A stretch of 29,295 nucleotides of DNA. Origin: CAYYWP01 sp964475125 (GTDB lineage: Bacteria > Desulfobacterota > Binatia > HRBIN30 > CADEER01). The notes under the pieces are model-generated. The model saw only the letters and a list, made by a program, of their open reading frames with translations, searched no databases and was not told the DNA's origin. Each line of letters opens with the position of its first letter. The first letter of the stretch is position 1. The position numbers and the translations under genes are program-made. The stretch lies in assembly GCA_964475125.1 (NCBI GenBank), contig CAYYWP010000030.1:1-29295 (forward strand), written 5' to 3'. Shown here in pieces: positions 17,159 to 24,695 of this stretch.

Positions 17159-18619
17159 ATGGAAGGCCAACTCAACGCACTGACCGTGATCTTCACCGAG
17201 TNNNNNNNNNNGTTCTACTACTGGGTGACCGTCGTCATCATGTTCCTGATCCACGTCGGGTTCTGCGTCTATGAGGTGGGAGTCAGTCGGCGACGCAATC
17301 ACCTCCACACGCTGATGAAGAACACCATGGCTATCCCGTTGGTCACGGTGACGTTCTTCTTCTTCGGCTGGTGGATCTACTTCGCCTTCCCGAACGGCCT
17401 CGGCATCATCAATTTCGCCGACACGCCGCTCGCCTATGATCCACTGAAAGTCGCGGCGCCCTGGAGCCCGTTGATGGCGACGCACCTGTCGGGTGCGAAC
17501 GCCACGGACGCCGCCTTTGGCATCACCGCGGACGGGGCCTCCGGCGCCGCCACGTGGCATCGCCTCAACGGCGTGTTCTGGGCCGCCTTCCTGCTGTTCT
17601 CGATCACCACCGCGTCCGTCATCTCCGGCGCGATCATCGAACGCGTCCGTTCCGGCGCGTTCTGGCTGATCGCGGTCATGGTCGGCTCGGTGACCTGGAT
17701 CCTCGATGCGGCCTGGGGCTGGAGTGCCGGCGGGTGGATGGTCAAGGTGCTCGGCTATCACGACGCCTACGCCTCGGGCGTCGTGCACGCCATCGCCGGC
17801 GGCACCGCCTTGGCGGTGCTGATCGTGCTCGGCCCCCGGCTCGGCAAGTTCCGGCCGGATGGAACGCCGCGCGAGATCCCGCCGCACAACCCGTGGCTGG
17901 TGACGATCGGTTTGTTCCTGATCTATACGGGGTTCTGGGGCTTCTACGCCGCCTGCAACATCCCGATCATCAGCCCGGCCACCATCGCCGGACAGATCAC
18001 CGGCGACACCTGGACGACCACCAACATCTATCTCGCCCCCACGACGCTCAGCGCCATCACCTTCAACTTCCTCATGTCGCTGTCCGGCGGCATGATGGCC
18101 GGCTACTTCATCTCGAAGGGGGACGCCTTCTGGACCTACTCATGCGGTCTGGCGGGCATCATCTCGGCGTCGGCCGGCAACGATCTCTATCATCCGATCC
18201 AGGCGATGTTCGTCGGCGCCATCGTCCCGATGCTCGCCTACAAGCTGCATTACTGGGTGGAGCGCACCTTCAAGATCGACGACGCCGTCGGCGCCGTGGC
18301 CGTGCACGGCTACTGCGGCTTCCTGGGCGTCGTCGTCGCGGGCTTCTTGCTGTGGGGCGCGCCGAGCTCGCCGTACGAAGGCTTCGCGACCATCTCGCCG
18401 TGGGGCAATCTGCTGGGCGCCGTGATCATGTTCTTCGTCCTCGGCTTCATCCCGGGTCTGGTGCTGGCGTTGATCTTGAAGAGCTGCGGACTGCTGCGCG
18501 TGCCGCGCGAAGTGGAGATCGTCGGCCTCGATGTGGTCGGCCAGGAAGCGTACGAAGGCGCGATCGCCGAGGTCAAAGCGGCGGAGCAGGCCGCGCTGGC
18601 GGCGTTGCCCGCGCGCTGA
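17159..18619 (+). CDS. amt: ammonium transporter, Amt family
   Basis: The frame encodes 486 residues from ATG 17159, which has a G-rich ribosome-binding site (GGGGGGAG) just ahead; open frame further upstream lacks family sequence. FYYWVTVVIMFLIHVGFCVYEVG, RRNHLHTLMKNTMAIPLVTVTFFFFGWWIYFAF and ten or so hydrophobic helices identify the Amt/Mep/Rh family. The two pore histidines are in SGVVHAIAGG and VAVHGYCGFLG. It moves ammonium or ammonia across the inner membrane. Ten unknown bases at 17202-17211 sit in the first helix, with the frame kept. No PII (glnK) gene follows; instead there is a small membrane protein 15 bases downstream. Confidence 0.93.
   Translation: MEGQLNALTVIFTEXXXXFYYWVTVVIMFLIHVGFCVYEVGVSRRRNHLHTLMKNTMAIPLVTVTFFFFGWWIYFAFPNGLGIINFADTPLAYDPLKVAAPWSPLMATHLSGANATDAAFGITADGASGAATWHRLNGVFWAAFLLFSITTASVISGAIIERVRSGAFWLIAVMVGSVTWILDAAWGWSAGGWMVKVLGYHDAYASGVVHAIAGGTALAVLIVLGPRLGKFRPDGTPREIPPHNPWLVTIGLFLIYTGFWGFYAACNIPIISPATIAGQITGDTWTTTNIYLAPTTLSAITFNFLMSLSGGMMAGYFISKGDAFWTYSCGLAGIISASAGNDLYHPIQAMFVGAIVPMLAYKLHYWVERTFKIDDAVGAVAVHGYCGFLGVVVAGFLLWGAPSSPYEGFATISPWGNLLGAVIMFFVLGFIPGLVLALILKSCGLLRVPREVEIVGLDVVGQEAYEGAIAEVKAAEQAALAALPAR
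17202..17211. other. assembly gap (10 N) inside the ammonium transporter gene
   Basis: Ten unknown bases. The reading frame before (LTVIFTE) and after (FYYWVTVV) the gap is the same. Confidence 0.95.
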
Positions 18620-18634
18620 GTGAAAGGGGGAGCC

Positions 18635-18850
18635 ATGTCGACCATCGGCATCACGAGTTGGGCCACGGATCTCAAGCACATCGGCGCGATCTATCCATTC
18701 CAGGGCGGGGAGGTCCTCATGGTGATCGCCGGGGTGGCCTTCTGGGTCCTCTGGCACGTCTGGCAGATCGCGCACGAGAACGCCGAGCTGAAAGCCAAGA
18801 GCGCCCGCGTCGACGTGGAGGAATCGAAAGCGGCCATCGAACGGTACTGA
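18635..18850 (+). CDS. small single-pass membrane protein next to the ammonium transporter
   Basis: The 71-residue protein starts at ATG 18635, preceded by AAAGGGGGAG. It has a short N-terminal segment (MSTIGITSWATDLKHIGAIYP), one hydrophobic helix at about 27-45 (EVLMVIAGVAFWVLWHVWQIA) and a charged helical C-terminal tail (ENAELKAKSARVDVEESKA). It lies 15 bases after the amt stop in the same direction, so it is very likely co-transcribed and may be an accessory or regulatory partner of the transporter. I do not recognise its family. Good start signals, tight spacing and sensible composition argue that it is a real gene. Confidence 0.7.
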   Translation: MSTIGITSWATDLKHIGAIYPFQGGEVLMVIAGVAFWVLWHVWQIAHENAELKAKSARVDVEESKAAIERY

Positions 18851-18962
18851 CAGGCTCGCCGTCCCCGGAGCCGCGACATGCCGCCGGGAGACCCTGGCTG
18901 GCGCGAGGCGGCGGCCGGCGCACGACGACCCGTCCGCCCCGTTCGGCGAACCGGCTGCCGTC

Positions 18963-19337
18963 CTACGACTCGTACAGCGCGTGGGTCTGGCGCAAGCGCT
19001 CGGAGAGGAGCTGCATGAGTTGTAACGCGAAATGGGGATTCTGGCGGACCAGCAAGTAGAACTGCGCCTTGTCGATCGGGACGAGCTCGGTTTCCTCGAG
19101 TGTCACCACGGTTGCCGTGCGCGTCGCCTGGTCGAGGAGTGCCATCTCGCCGAAGATCTCGCCCTCGCCGAGGGTGTCGACCGTCTGCCCTCGGACCTGC
19201 ACCGCGACCTTGCCGCGCCGGATGGCGTACATGAGCTCGCCCGCCTCGCCCTGGCGAAAGATCGTGCTCTGCGGGGCGTACGACACGGCGTTGGGGGCGT
19301 TGCGAAACAGCAAGAACTGACGCGGGTTGGCACTCAT
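18963..19337 (-). CDS. cyclic-nucleotide-binding domain protein
   Basis: The 124-residue protein consists almost entirely of one cNMP-binding (Crp-type sensor) domain: STIFRQGEAGELMYAIRRGKVAVQV, then the phosphate-binding cassette GEIFGEMALLDQATRTATV, then the C-helix region (FALQLMQLLSERLRQTHAL). There is no DNA-binding helix-turn-helix, so it is not a Crp/Fnr transcription factor but a stand-alone sensor. The cassette arginine (ATRTATV) is kept, which is compatible with cyclic nucleotide binding. ATG 19337 is selected because GAGGAGCGG lies just upstream; the frame runs on to 19427. It is convergent with the amt/small protein pair and divergent from the molybdopterin enzyme gene. Confidence 0.85.
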   Translation of the reverse strand: MSANPRQFLLFRNAPNAVSYAPQSTIFRQGEAGELMYAIRRGKVAVQVRGQTVDTLGEGEIFGEMALLDQATRTATVVTLEETELVPIDKAQFYLLVRQNPHFALQLMQLLSERLRQTHALYES

Positions 19338-19642
19338 CAGCCGCTCCTCTCTGCTCCTCTCGTCTGTGATCGGTACGGATTCCGCCCAACTAGTCGATCG
19401 CGGGCGGCAGAGGAAGATCGCCGGCATGGGTCGATGTCGTGATCTGGGCCGGAAGATCTTCGGGTCGTGCCTCGGTTTGATGGCATGAACTGAAACACGC
19501 CTGATTTTCGTCTAGTGTCGGTCCCCGTTTGGCACTATGCGGCGATGGGTTGCTGCGGATCAGGGGCGAGTACGGCAGTACCGCCGGCGGCGCAGGCGAC
19601 GATGCGGGCGCGGCGACCGCGGGCCAGAGCGGAGGCATCGAG
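19338..19642. promoter_or_regulatory. divergent intergenic region with palindromic operator candidate
   Basis: About 305 bases lie between the cNMP-domain gene and the molybdopterin oxidoreductase gene, so both promoters should be here. A 16-base near-palindrome at 19449-19464 (CCGGAAGATCTTCGGG, 14 of 16 positions symmetric) is the best operator candidate. I see no clear promoter boxes and no other gene; the molybdopterin frame is open back to 19529 but without family sequence. Confidence 0.35.
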
Positions 19643-21937
19643 ATGAGCGGCGACGGCACCAACCTGCCAACCGTGTGCGTGCTCTGCAGTCACAACTGCG
19701 GCCTGCGGGTCGACGTCCGCGACGGCCGCATCGCCGCCGTGCGCGGCGACGAGACGAACCCGATCACGCGCGGCTACCTCTGCAACAAGGCCTTCGCCAT
19801 CGCTCACTACGTCGAGCACGGCGACCGCCTGCGCCAGCCGATGCGCCGCCAGCCCGACGGCCGCTTCGAGCCCATCGACTGGGCGACGGCGATCGGCGAG
19901 ATCGCGGCGCGGCTGAACGACATCCGCGCCCGCCATTCGCCGCGCGCCATCGCGCTGGTCGGCATCGGCGGACAGGGCAACCACATGGACGCGCCGTATG
20001 CGATGGCCTTCTTGCGCGGCACCGGCTCGCGGCGCTGGTTCAACGCCTTCGCGCAGGAGAAGACGCAACACTGCCTGATCGACCAGTGGATGTTCGATGC
20101 CTCGCCCGCCACCTTTCTGCACGCCGATACCGAGCGCGCCCGCTTCCTCCTGGTGCTCGGCACCAATCCCAAGATCTCCAACCGCGGCCACAACGCCACC
20201 GAGACCTTCAAGCGCCTGGCCAACGACCGCGCGCGCACGGTCGTCGTCGTCGACCCGCGCGAGACCGATACGGCGCGCACCGCCACGCGCCATCTGCGCC
20301 TGCAGCCGGGGACCGACGTCTACCTCCTGCTGGCGCTCGCGGCGGTGGTCGTGCGCGAGGACTTGGTGGCGCACCGTTTTCTCGACCACGGGACCATCGG
20401 GTTCGATCTCCTGCGGACCGAGCTGGCGGCCGTGGACGTCGCCGCCATGGCGGCGCGCTGCGGCGTCGCCGTCGAGGCGATCATCGACACCGCGCGCGGC
20501 TTCGCCGCCGCCGACTCGGCGGCGATCTTCTTCGACCTCGGCGTCGAGCAGACGCCCTTCTCCACCGTGATCTCGTACCTCATCCGCGCCCTGCTCGTGC
20601 TCACCGACAACCTCGGCCGGCCCGGCGGCTGCGTCTTCCTCGAGACGTTCCTGCCGCCGGCGCAGGACCCGAGCCTGGTGAAGGAGCCCGAGCGCGCACT
20701 CGCCTCCGGCATCGCCGCCATTCGCGCCCTCGGCAACGAGGGCATGTTCTCGCCGACGCTGGTGCCCGAAGAGATCTTGCTCGACCATCCCGAACGGATC
20801 CGCGCCCTCATCGTGGAGGGGGCCAATCCGATCCTGTCCTATTCCGACGCGTCGTGCTGGCGCGAGGCGCGCCAGCACCTCGATATCCTGGTGGTGATCG
20901 ATCCCGCCCTGACCCAGACCGCGCGCCTGGCGGATTACGTGCTGCCCACGCCCGTCGGCTACGAAAAATGGGAGACCGCGGTCTTCCCGCGCGGCATTCC
21001 GGAAGTCTACATGCAGGTGCGGCCGCCGGTCGTCGCGCCGCCGCCCGAGGCGCTGCCGGAACCGGAGATCTACGTACGGCTCTGCGAGGCCATGCAACTC
21101 TACCAGCCGCCGCCGCCCGAGCTGGCGGCGCTCGGCGCGGCGGCGCTCACCCCCGACGGCGCCATGGCGTTCCTCGCCGCGGCGCAGGGCGCGGCCCGGC
21201 GCGGCCAACACGAGATGCTGGTGTGGGCCTATCGGACGCTCGGTCCGCACCTGCCGGCGCCGGCGCTGACCTCGATGTTCTTCATCGCCCACATGAACGC
21301 GATGCTGCGCCCCGAGAGCGTACTGCGCACCCTCGGGCCGGAGTGGGACGACAAGCTGCCGTTCGAGATCGGCAGCGAGCTCTTCCGGCGCATCCTCGCC
21401 CATCCGGAAGGCGTCGAGATCGCCCGCCAGCGGCTGGAGACCAATCTCGAGGACCACCTCGGCTTCCCCGACCGCAAGATCCGGCTCGCGCCCGCGCCCA
21501 TGCTGGCGGAGATCCGGCGCGCCCTCGCCAGTGCGCCGCCCGTCGATCCCGCCTTCCCCTTCGTCATGGCGGCGGGGTTACGCACGCACTGGACGGCGAA
21601 CACGATCCAGCGCGACCCGGCGTGGCGCAAGGGCAAGGGCCCGCACTGCGCGCTCAACCTCTCGCCCACCGATGCGGCGGCGCTCGGCGTCGGCGACGGC
21701 GACGCCGTGCGCGTGGCGACGCGGCGCGGCAACCTCACGCTGCCGGCGCAGATCGACCGCAAGCTGCTGCCTGGCCATGTCTGGATGCCGAACGGCTTCG
21801 GCATGGTGTCGGCCGACGGCATGGTGGACGGCGCCAACCAGAACGAGCTCACCGACACGACCGAGCGCGACCCCTTCACCGGCATCCCGCACCACCGCTA
21901 CGTGCGCTGCCGCATCGAGCCCGCCGCCAGGGGGTGA
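19643..21937 (+). CDS. molybdopterin oxidoreductase with N-terminal [4Fe-4S] site
   Basis: The 764-residue protein belongs to the DMSO-reductase/formate-dehydrogenase superfamily. Four cysteines (C12, C15, C19, C47; spacing x2, x3, x27) make the Fe-S site. Domain sequence follows with FEPIDWATAIGEI, GTGSRRWFNAFAQEKTQHCLIDQWMFD, LLVLGTNPKISNRGHN, VVVDPRETDTARTATRHL and LIVEGANPILSYSD. The C-terminal molybdopterin-dinucleotide domain contains HWTANTIQRDPAW and GHVWMPNGFGM. The probable Mo ligand is C144 in the TQHC segment. ATG 19643 is preceded by GGAGG at 8 bases. No Tat signal is visible, so it is likely cytoplasmic. No electron-transfer subunits flank it. The substrate is unknown. Confidence 0.87.
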   Translation: MSGDGTNLPTVCVLCSHNCGLRVDVRDGRIAAVRGDETNPITRGYLCNKAFAIAHYVEHGDRLRQPMRRQPDGRFEPIDWATAIGEIAARLNDIRARHSPRAIALVGIGGQGNHMDAPYAMAFLRGTGSRRWFNAFAQEKTQHCLIDQWMFDASPATFLHADTERARFLLVLGTNPKISNRGHNATETFKRLANDRARTVVVVDPRETDTARTATRHLRLQPGTDVYLLLALAAVVVREDLVAHRFLDHGTIGFDLLRTELAAVDVAAMAARCGVAVEAIIDTARGFAAADSAAIFFDLGVEQTPFSTVISYLIRALLVLTDNLGRPGGCVFLETFLPPAQDPSLVKEPERALASGIAAIRALGNEGMFSPTLVPEEILLDHPERIRALIVEGANPILSYSDASCWREARQHLDILVVIDPALTQTARLADYVLPTPVGYEKWETAVFPRGIPEVYMQVRPPVVAPPPEALPEPEIYVRLCEAMQLYQPPPPELAALGAAALTPDGAMAFLAAAQGAARRGQHEMLVWAYRTLGPHLPAPALTSMFFIAHMNAMLRPESVLRTLGPEWDDKLPFEIGSELFRRILAHPEGVEIARQRLETNLEDHLGFPDRKIRLAPAPMLAEIRRALASAPPVDPAFPFVMAAGLRTHWTANTIQRDPAWRKGKGPHCALNLSPTDAAALGVGDGDAVRVATRRGNLTLPAQIDRKLLPGHVWMPNGFGMVSADGMVDGANQNELTDTTERDPFTGIPHHRYVRCRIEPAARG

Positions 21938-22016
21938 CGGCTCGTTGAATGCCCATCCCCAGGTGAGGCACCACGGCGTGATTTGCATCCGGAGGTCTTC
22001 GAGCAACGCCCGCCCG

Positions 22017-22032
22017 GGACGGTAGTCCGTCC
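22017..22032. terminator. small hairpin between convergent genes
   Basis: GGACGG (22017-22022) pairs with CCGTCC (22027-22032) across a four-base loop. It sits between the molybdopterin gene end (21937) and the histidine kinase gene end (22049). It is short and lacks a T-run, so its role is uncertain. Confidence 0.25.
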
Positions 22033-22048
22033 ACTGGATTACCCCCGC

Positions 22049-23851
22049 CTACACGGCGAAGCGCAGCTCCACCTCGAAGCCGCCGCCCGGTGGGTTGCGC
22101 GCGCTCACCCGCGCGCCCATGCGCCCGATCAGGCCGCGCACCAGGGCGAGGCCGATACCGCTGCCCGGGTGCCGGCGGGTCAGCGCGGACTCGCCGCGGT
22201 AGAACGGCTCGAAGATCCGGCCGAGATGACGCGGCGCGACGCCGGGGCCGTGGTCGCGCACGGCGAGACAGACGTCCGCGCCGTCCCGCCAGGCGCGCAG
22301 CTCGATGCGCCGCAGCGCCGCGTCGCGGGCGTACTTGACGGCGTTGTCGACCAGATTGCAGAGCACCTGGACGAGCGCGTCGCGATCGAAGCGCACCGCG
22401 GGGAGGTCCGGCTCGGTCTCGACCGCGAGTTCGAAGCCGGCGCGCTGGACGTGCGGGCCGAGCAGCTCGGCGACGTCGGTCAGCACCGGCCCCAGCGAAC
22501 CGCTGACGAATACGACGTCGCGTCCGCCTTTTTCCAGACGCCCGAGCTCGAGCACGTTGTCGATCAGGCGGCTCAGCCGTTCCGATTCGACGGTGATGTG
22601 GCGGTGGTACTCGGCGCGCTTGGACTCCGAGGGCACCATGCCGTCGCGCAGCATCTCGGCGTACATGCGAATCGCGGTGAGCGGCGTCTTCAGCTCGTGC
22701 GAGACGGCGGCGACGAAGTGGGTGCGCTGGTCGGCGGAGCGTACGGTGACCGACACCATACGGTACAAGGCCAACAAGCCGAGTGCGCCGACGGCGAGCA
22801 GCAGCGCCGACAGGGTATAGACGTCGCCGGCGCTGCCGGCTCCGGGCAGCGGGCGCAACCCCAAGCGCGCGCTGAGGTCGTCGAAGGGCTCGGCGAAGCG
22901 ATGTTGATAGACGAAGGACGCCGCGGCGCTGAGCGCCGGCGCGGCGCCAGGTGGCGTCCAGAACGCCAGCTCGGCGTTCCGCGCCAGTCCCTCGTCGCCG
23001 AGCGCCTGGGCGCGCAACCACTCGCCCAGTGCGGGCACGTCGAGCAGGACGCCCTGCCGGTACGCCTCGCGCCCGCGCACCACCGTCCGATAGAGCATGA
23101 GGTGCCGCGCATCGATGAGCCGGCCGCTGAGCGGCGGGAGGTCGGTTGCGGCGGCGTCCCGTTTGGCGCGCCCCGTCGATGCGTCTGCGAGCGCCAGATC
23201 GCCACGCCCGTCCGCGGAGCGCTGGCGTGTCTCGTCGCCGCGCTCATCGGCCCGTTCGGGTTCCCCGGCGCGCGACTGCGGGCGTGCTTGCTGCGGCGCC
23301 AGCGACGCGACGGGGCGCTCGGCGCGCTCGGCCACCGCCTTGTTGAGTGAGCGCAGCGCGTCATAGGCGTCGCTCGACGCGGTCTGGGGGACGAGGCCGC
23401 CCGCCCCGGCATGCTCTTCCAGCGCGACCGTCGTGCCTGGGCTCTGCGCGCGGCCGGTGGCGGTGACACCCGCTAGCCGGTCCGATTCCGCCGGCGCGCC
23501 GCGCCAGTAGCGCCCGAGCAGACGCTCGAGCTCGGCCGGCGCGGTGGCGACCGGTGCGTCGGACACCGGCCAGATGGCGATGCCGCCGCCGGGTTCGACC
23601 TGAAACGCGCCGACGAGAAACGAGGCCTCGGCCGGGCGCGTGGCCCCGTAATTCTCGAAGGGTCGCGCCTCCTCGCGTTCGAGCACCCGCGACAGACTGC
23701 GCTCCAGCTCGTCGAAGACGCGTTCGGCCACCGCTTGCTGGCGCAGTTGGGCTTCGAGCGCGACGCCGTCGAGCGCGCGGCGCACCAGCAACAGCACCGG
23801 TGCCGTGAGCGCCAGCGCACAGACGATGAAGAGCACGCGGACGCGGCGCAT
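22049..23851 (-). CDS. membrane sensor histidine kinase, partner of the adjacent response regulator
   Basis: The 600-residue protein has an N-terminal helix (RVLFIVCALALTAPVLLLV), a periplasmic sensor region (about 27-310) rich in proline, arginine and alanine in its middle, and a second membrane helix (SALLLAVGALGLLALYRMVSV, about 345-365). HisKA carries the phospho-acceptor in VSHELKTPLTAIRMYAE (about H385). The HATPase domain contains NLVDNAVKYARDA, DHGPGVAPRHLGRIFEPFYRG and GSGIGLALVRGL. The start (MRRVRVLFI) lies 3 bases downstream of the regulator's stop, so the two form one operon. The layout (extended periplasmic domain, two helices) resembles CreC-like kinases, but the signal sensed is unknown. 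Confidence 0.9.
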   Translation of the reverse strand: MRRVRVLFIVCALALTAPVLLLVRRALDGVALEAQLRQQAVAERVFDELERSLSRVLEREEARPFENYGATRPAEASFLVGAFQVEPGGGIAIWPVSDAPVATAPAELERLLGRYWRGAPAESDRLAGVTATGRAQSPGTTVALEEHAGAGGLVPQTASSDAYDALRSLNKAVAERAERPVASLAPQQARPQSRAGEPERADERGDETRQRSADGRGDLALADASTGRAKRDAAATDLPPLSGRLIDARHLMLYRTVVRGREAYRQGVLLDVPALGEWLRAQALGDEGLARNAELAFWTPPGAAPALSAAASFVYQHRFAEPFDDLSARLGLRPLPGAGSAGDVYTLSALLLAVGALGLLALYRMVSVTVRSADQRTHFVAAVSHELKTPLTAIRMYAEMLRDGMVPSESKRAEYHRHITVESERLSRLIDNVLELGRLEKGGRDVVFVSGSLGPVLTDVAELLGPHVQRAGFELAVETEPDLPAVRFDRDALVQVLCNLVDNAVKYARDAALRRIELRAWRDGADVCLAVRDHGPGVAPRHLGRIFEPFYRGESALTRRHPGSGIGLALVRGLIGRMGARVSARNPPGGGFEVELRFAV

Positions 23852-23854
23852 GGC

Positions 23855-24547
23855 TCAACCGAGAAAGCGGTAGCCTTCGCCGCGTACGGTTTCGATGGCG
23901 GCGCGCCGGCCAGCCTCGATCTTCTTGCGCAGCTTGGCGATGTGCATGTCAACCGTGCGGGTGTGGATGCGTTCGACATGCCGCATGCCCCAGACCTCGC
24001 GCAGCAGTTGGCGTCGGCTGACGATGCGCCCACGCTCGCGGGCGAGGAGCGCCAGCAGCACCAGCTCGCGCTGGCTGAGCGCGATCGTCAATCCGTCGCA
24101 GGCGGCGCAGCGCGCGGCGGGATCAATCTGCCAGGCGCCGAAGGGAAACGGCGCTGGCGCCGGCTCGGCGGGCGCGCCGCTGCGGCGCAGGAGCGCATCG
24201 ACCCGCGCCATCAGCTCGGCCACCGAGAACGGCTTGGTGACATAGTCGTCGGCCCCGGCGCGAAACCCCTCCAGCACGTCCGCCTCGGCGCCGCGCGCAG
24301 TCAGCAGGAGGATCGCCTGTTCGTGGCGCGCGGTGCGCAGCGCGCGACAGACCTCGAAGCCGCTCATGCCGGGCAGCATCACATCGAGCACCACCAGCGC
24401 GTAGGGCTCGGCGAGCGCGCGGCGCAGCCCCTCCTCTCCCGACTCCACCCCGTGCGGTGCGTGGCCGCGGAACGCCAGGACATCGCATAACCCGCTGCGG
24501 ATCGCGGCCTCATCCTCCACCACCAGGATCGCGAGCTTCGCAGTCAT
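23855..24547 (-). CDS. OmpR/PhoB-family response regulator
   Basis: The 230-residue protein has a receiver domain with acidic pocket E11-D12, phospho-acceptor D55 (VVLDVMLPGMSG), T83 (LLLTARG) and K105 (DDYVTKPFS). A winged-helix output domain follows, with LSQRELVLLALLARERGRIVSRRQLLREVWG and VDMHIAKLRKKIEAGRRAAIETVRGEGYRF. It binds DNA as a dimer on direct repeats. Its start at 24547 faces the VWA operon across 148 bases containing two 11-bp-period TTTAC repeats, the likely targets, so it probably controls both its own operon and the neighbour. The ribosome-binding site (CAAGG) is weak. Confidence 0.92.
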   Translation of the reverse strand: MTAKLAILVVEDEAAIRSGLCDVLAFRGHAPHGVESGEEGLRRALAEPYALVVLDVMLPGMSGFEVCRALRTARHEQAILLLTARGAEADVLEGFRAGADDYVTKPFSVAELMARVDALLRRSGAPAEPAPAPFPFGAWQIDPAARCAACDGLTIALSQRELVLLALLARERGRIVSRRQLLREVWGMRHVERIHTRTVDMHIAKLRKKIEAGRRAAIETVRGEGYRFLG

Positions 24548-24583
24548 CGACCTTGCCCGCAGTCTAGGCGTTGCGGCGCGGGA

Positions 24584-24599
24584 GTAAACCGCGCGTCAA
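24584..24599 (-). promoter_or_regulatory. TTGAC-N6-TTTAC direct repeat facing the regulator-kinase operon
   Basis: Read on the minus strand, the sequence is TTGAC, six bases, TTTAC: half-sites 11 bases apart, the period used by PhoB/OmpR/CreB regulators. It lies about 40 bases upstream of the response regulator start. It is the mirror partner of the box at 24615-24630. Confidence 0.45.
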
Positions 24600-24614
24600 C
24601 GGCCGGCGTCGCGT

Positions 24615-24630
24615 TTTACATTCCTTTTAC
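24615..24630 (+). promoter_or_regulatory. TTTAC-N6-TTTAC direct repeat facing the VWA-PspA operon
   Basis: TTTAC at 24615-24619 and again at 24626-24630, an exact 11-base period, in the sense orientation 65 bases upstream of the VWA gene start. The E. coli CreB box is TTCAC-N6-TTCAC, very similar. I infer a binding site for the adjacent response regulator. Confidence 0.5.
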
Positions 24631-24695
24631 CGATCACGGCTGGCCCGCGCGCGTCTGAGAACGCACACTACCCGGCAACGAAAGGAGACGATTGC

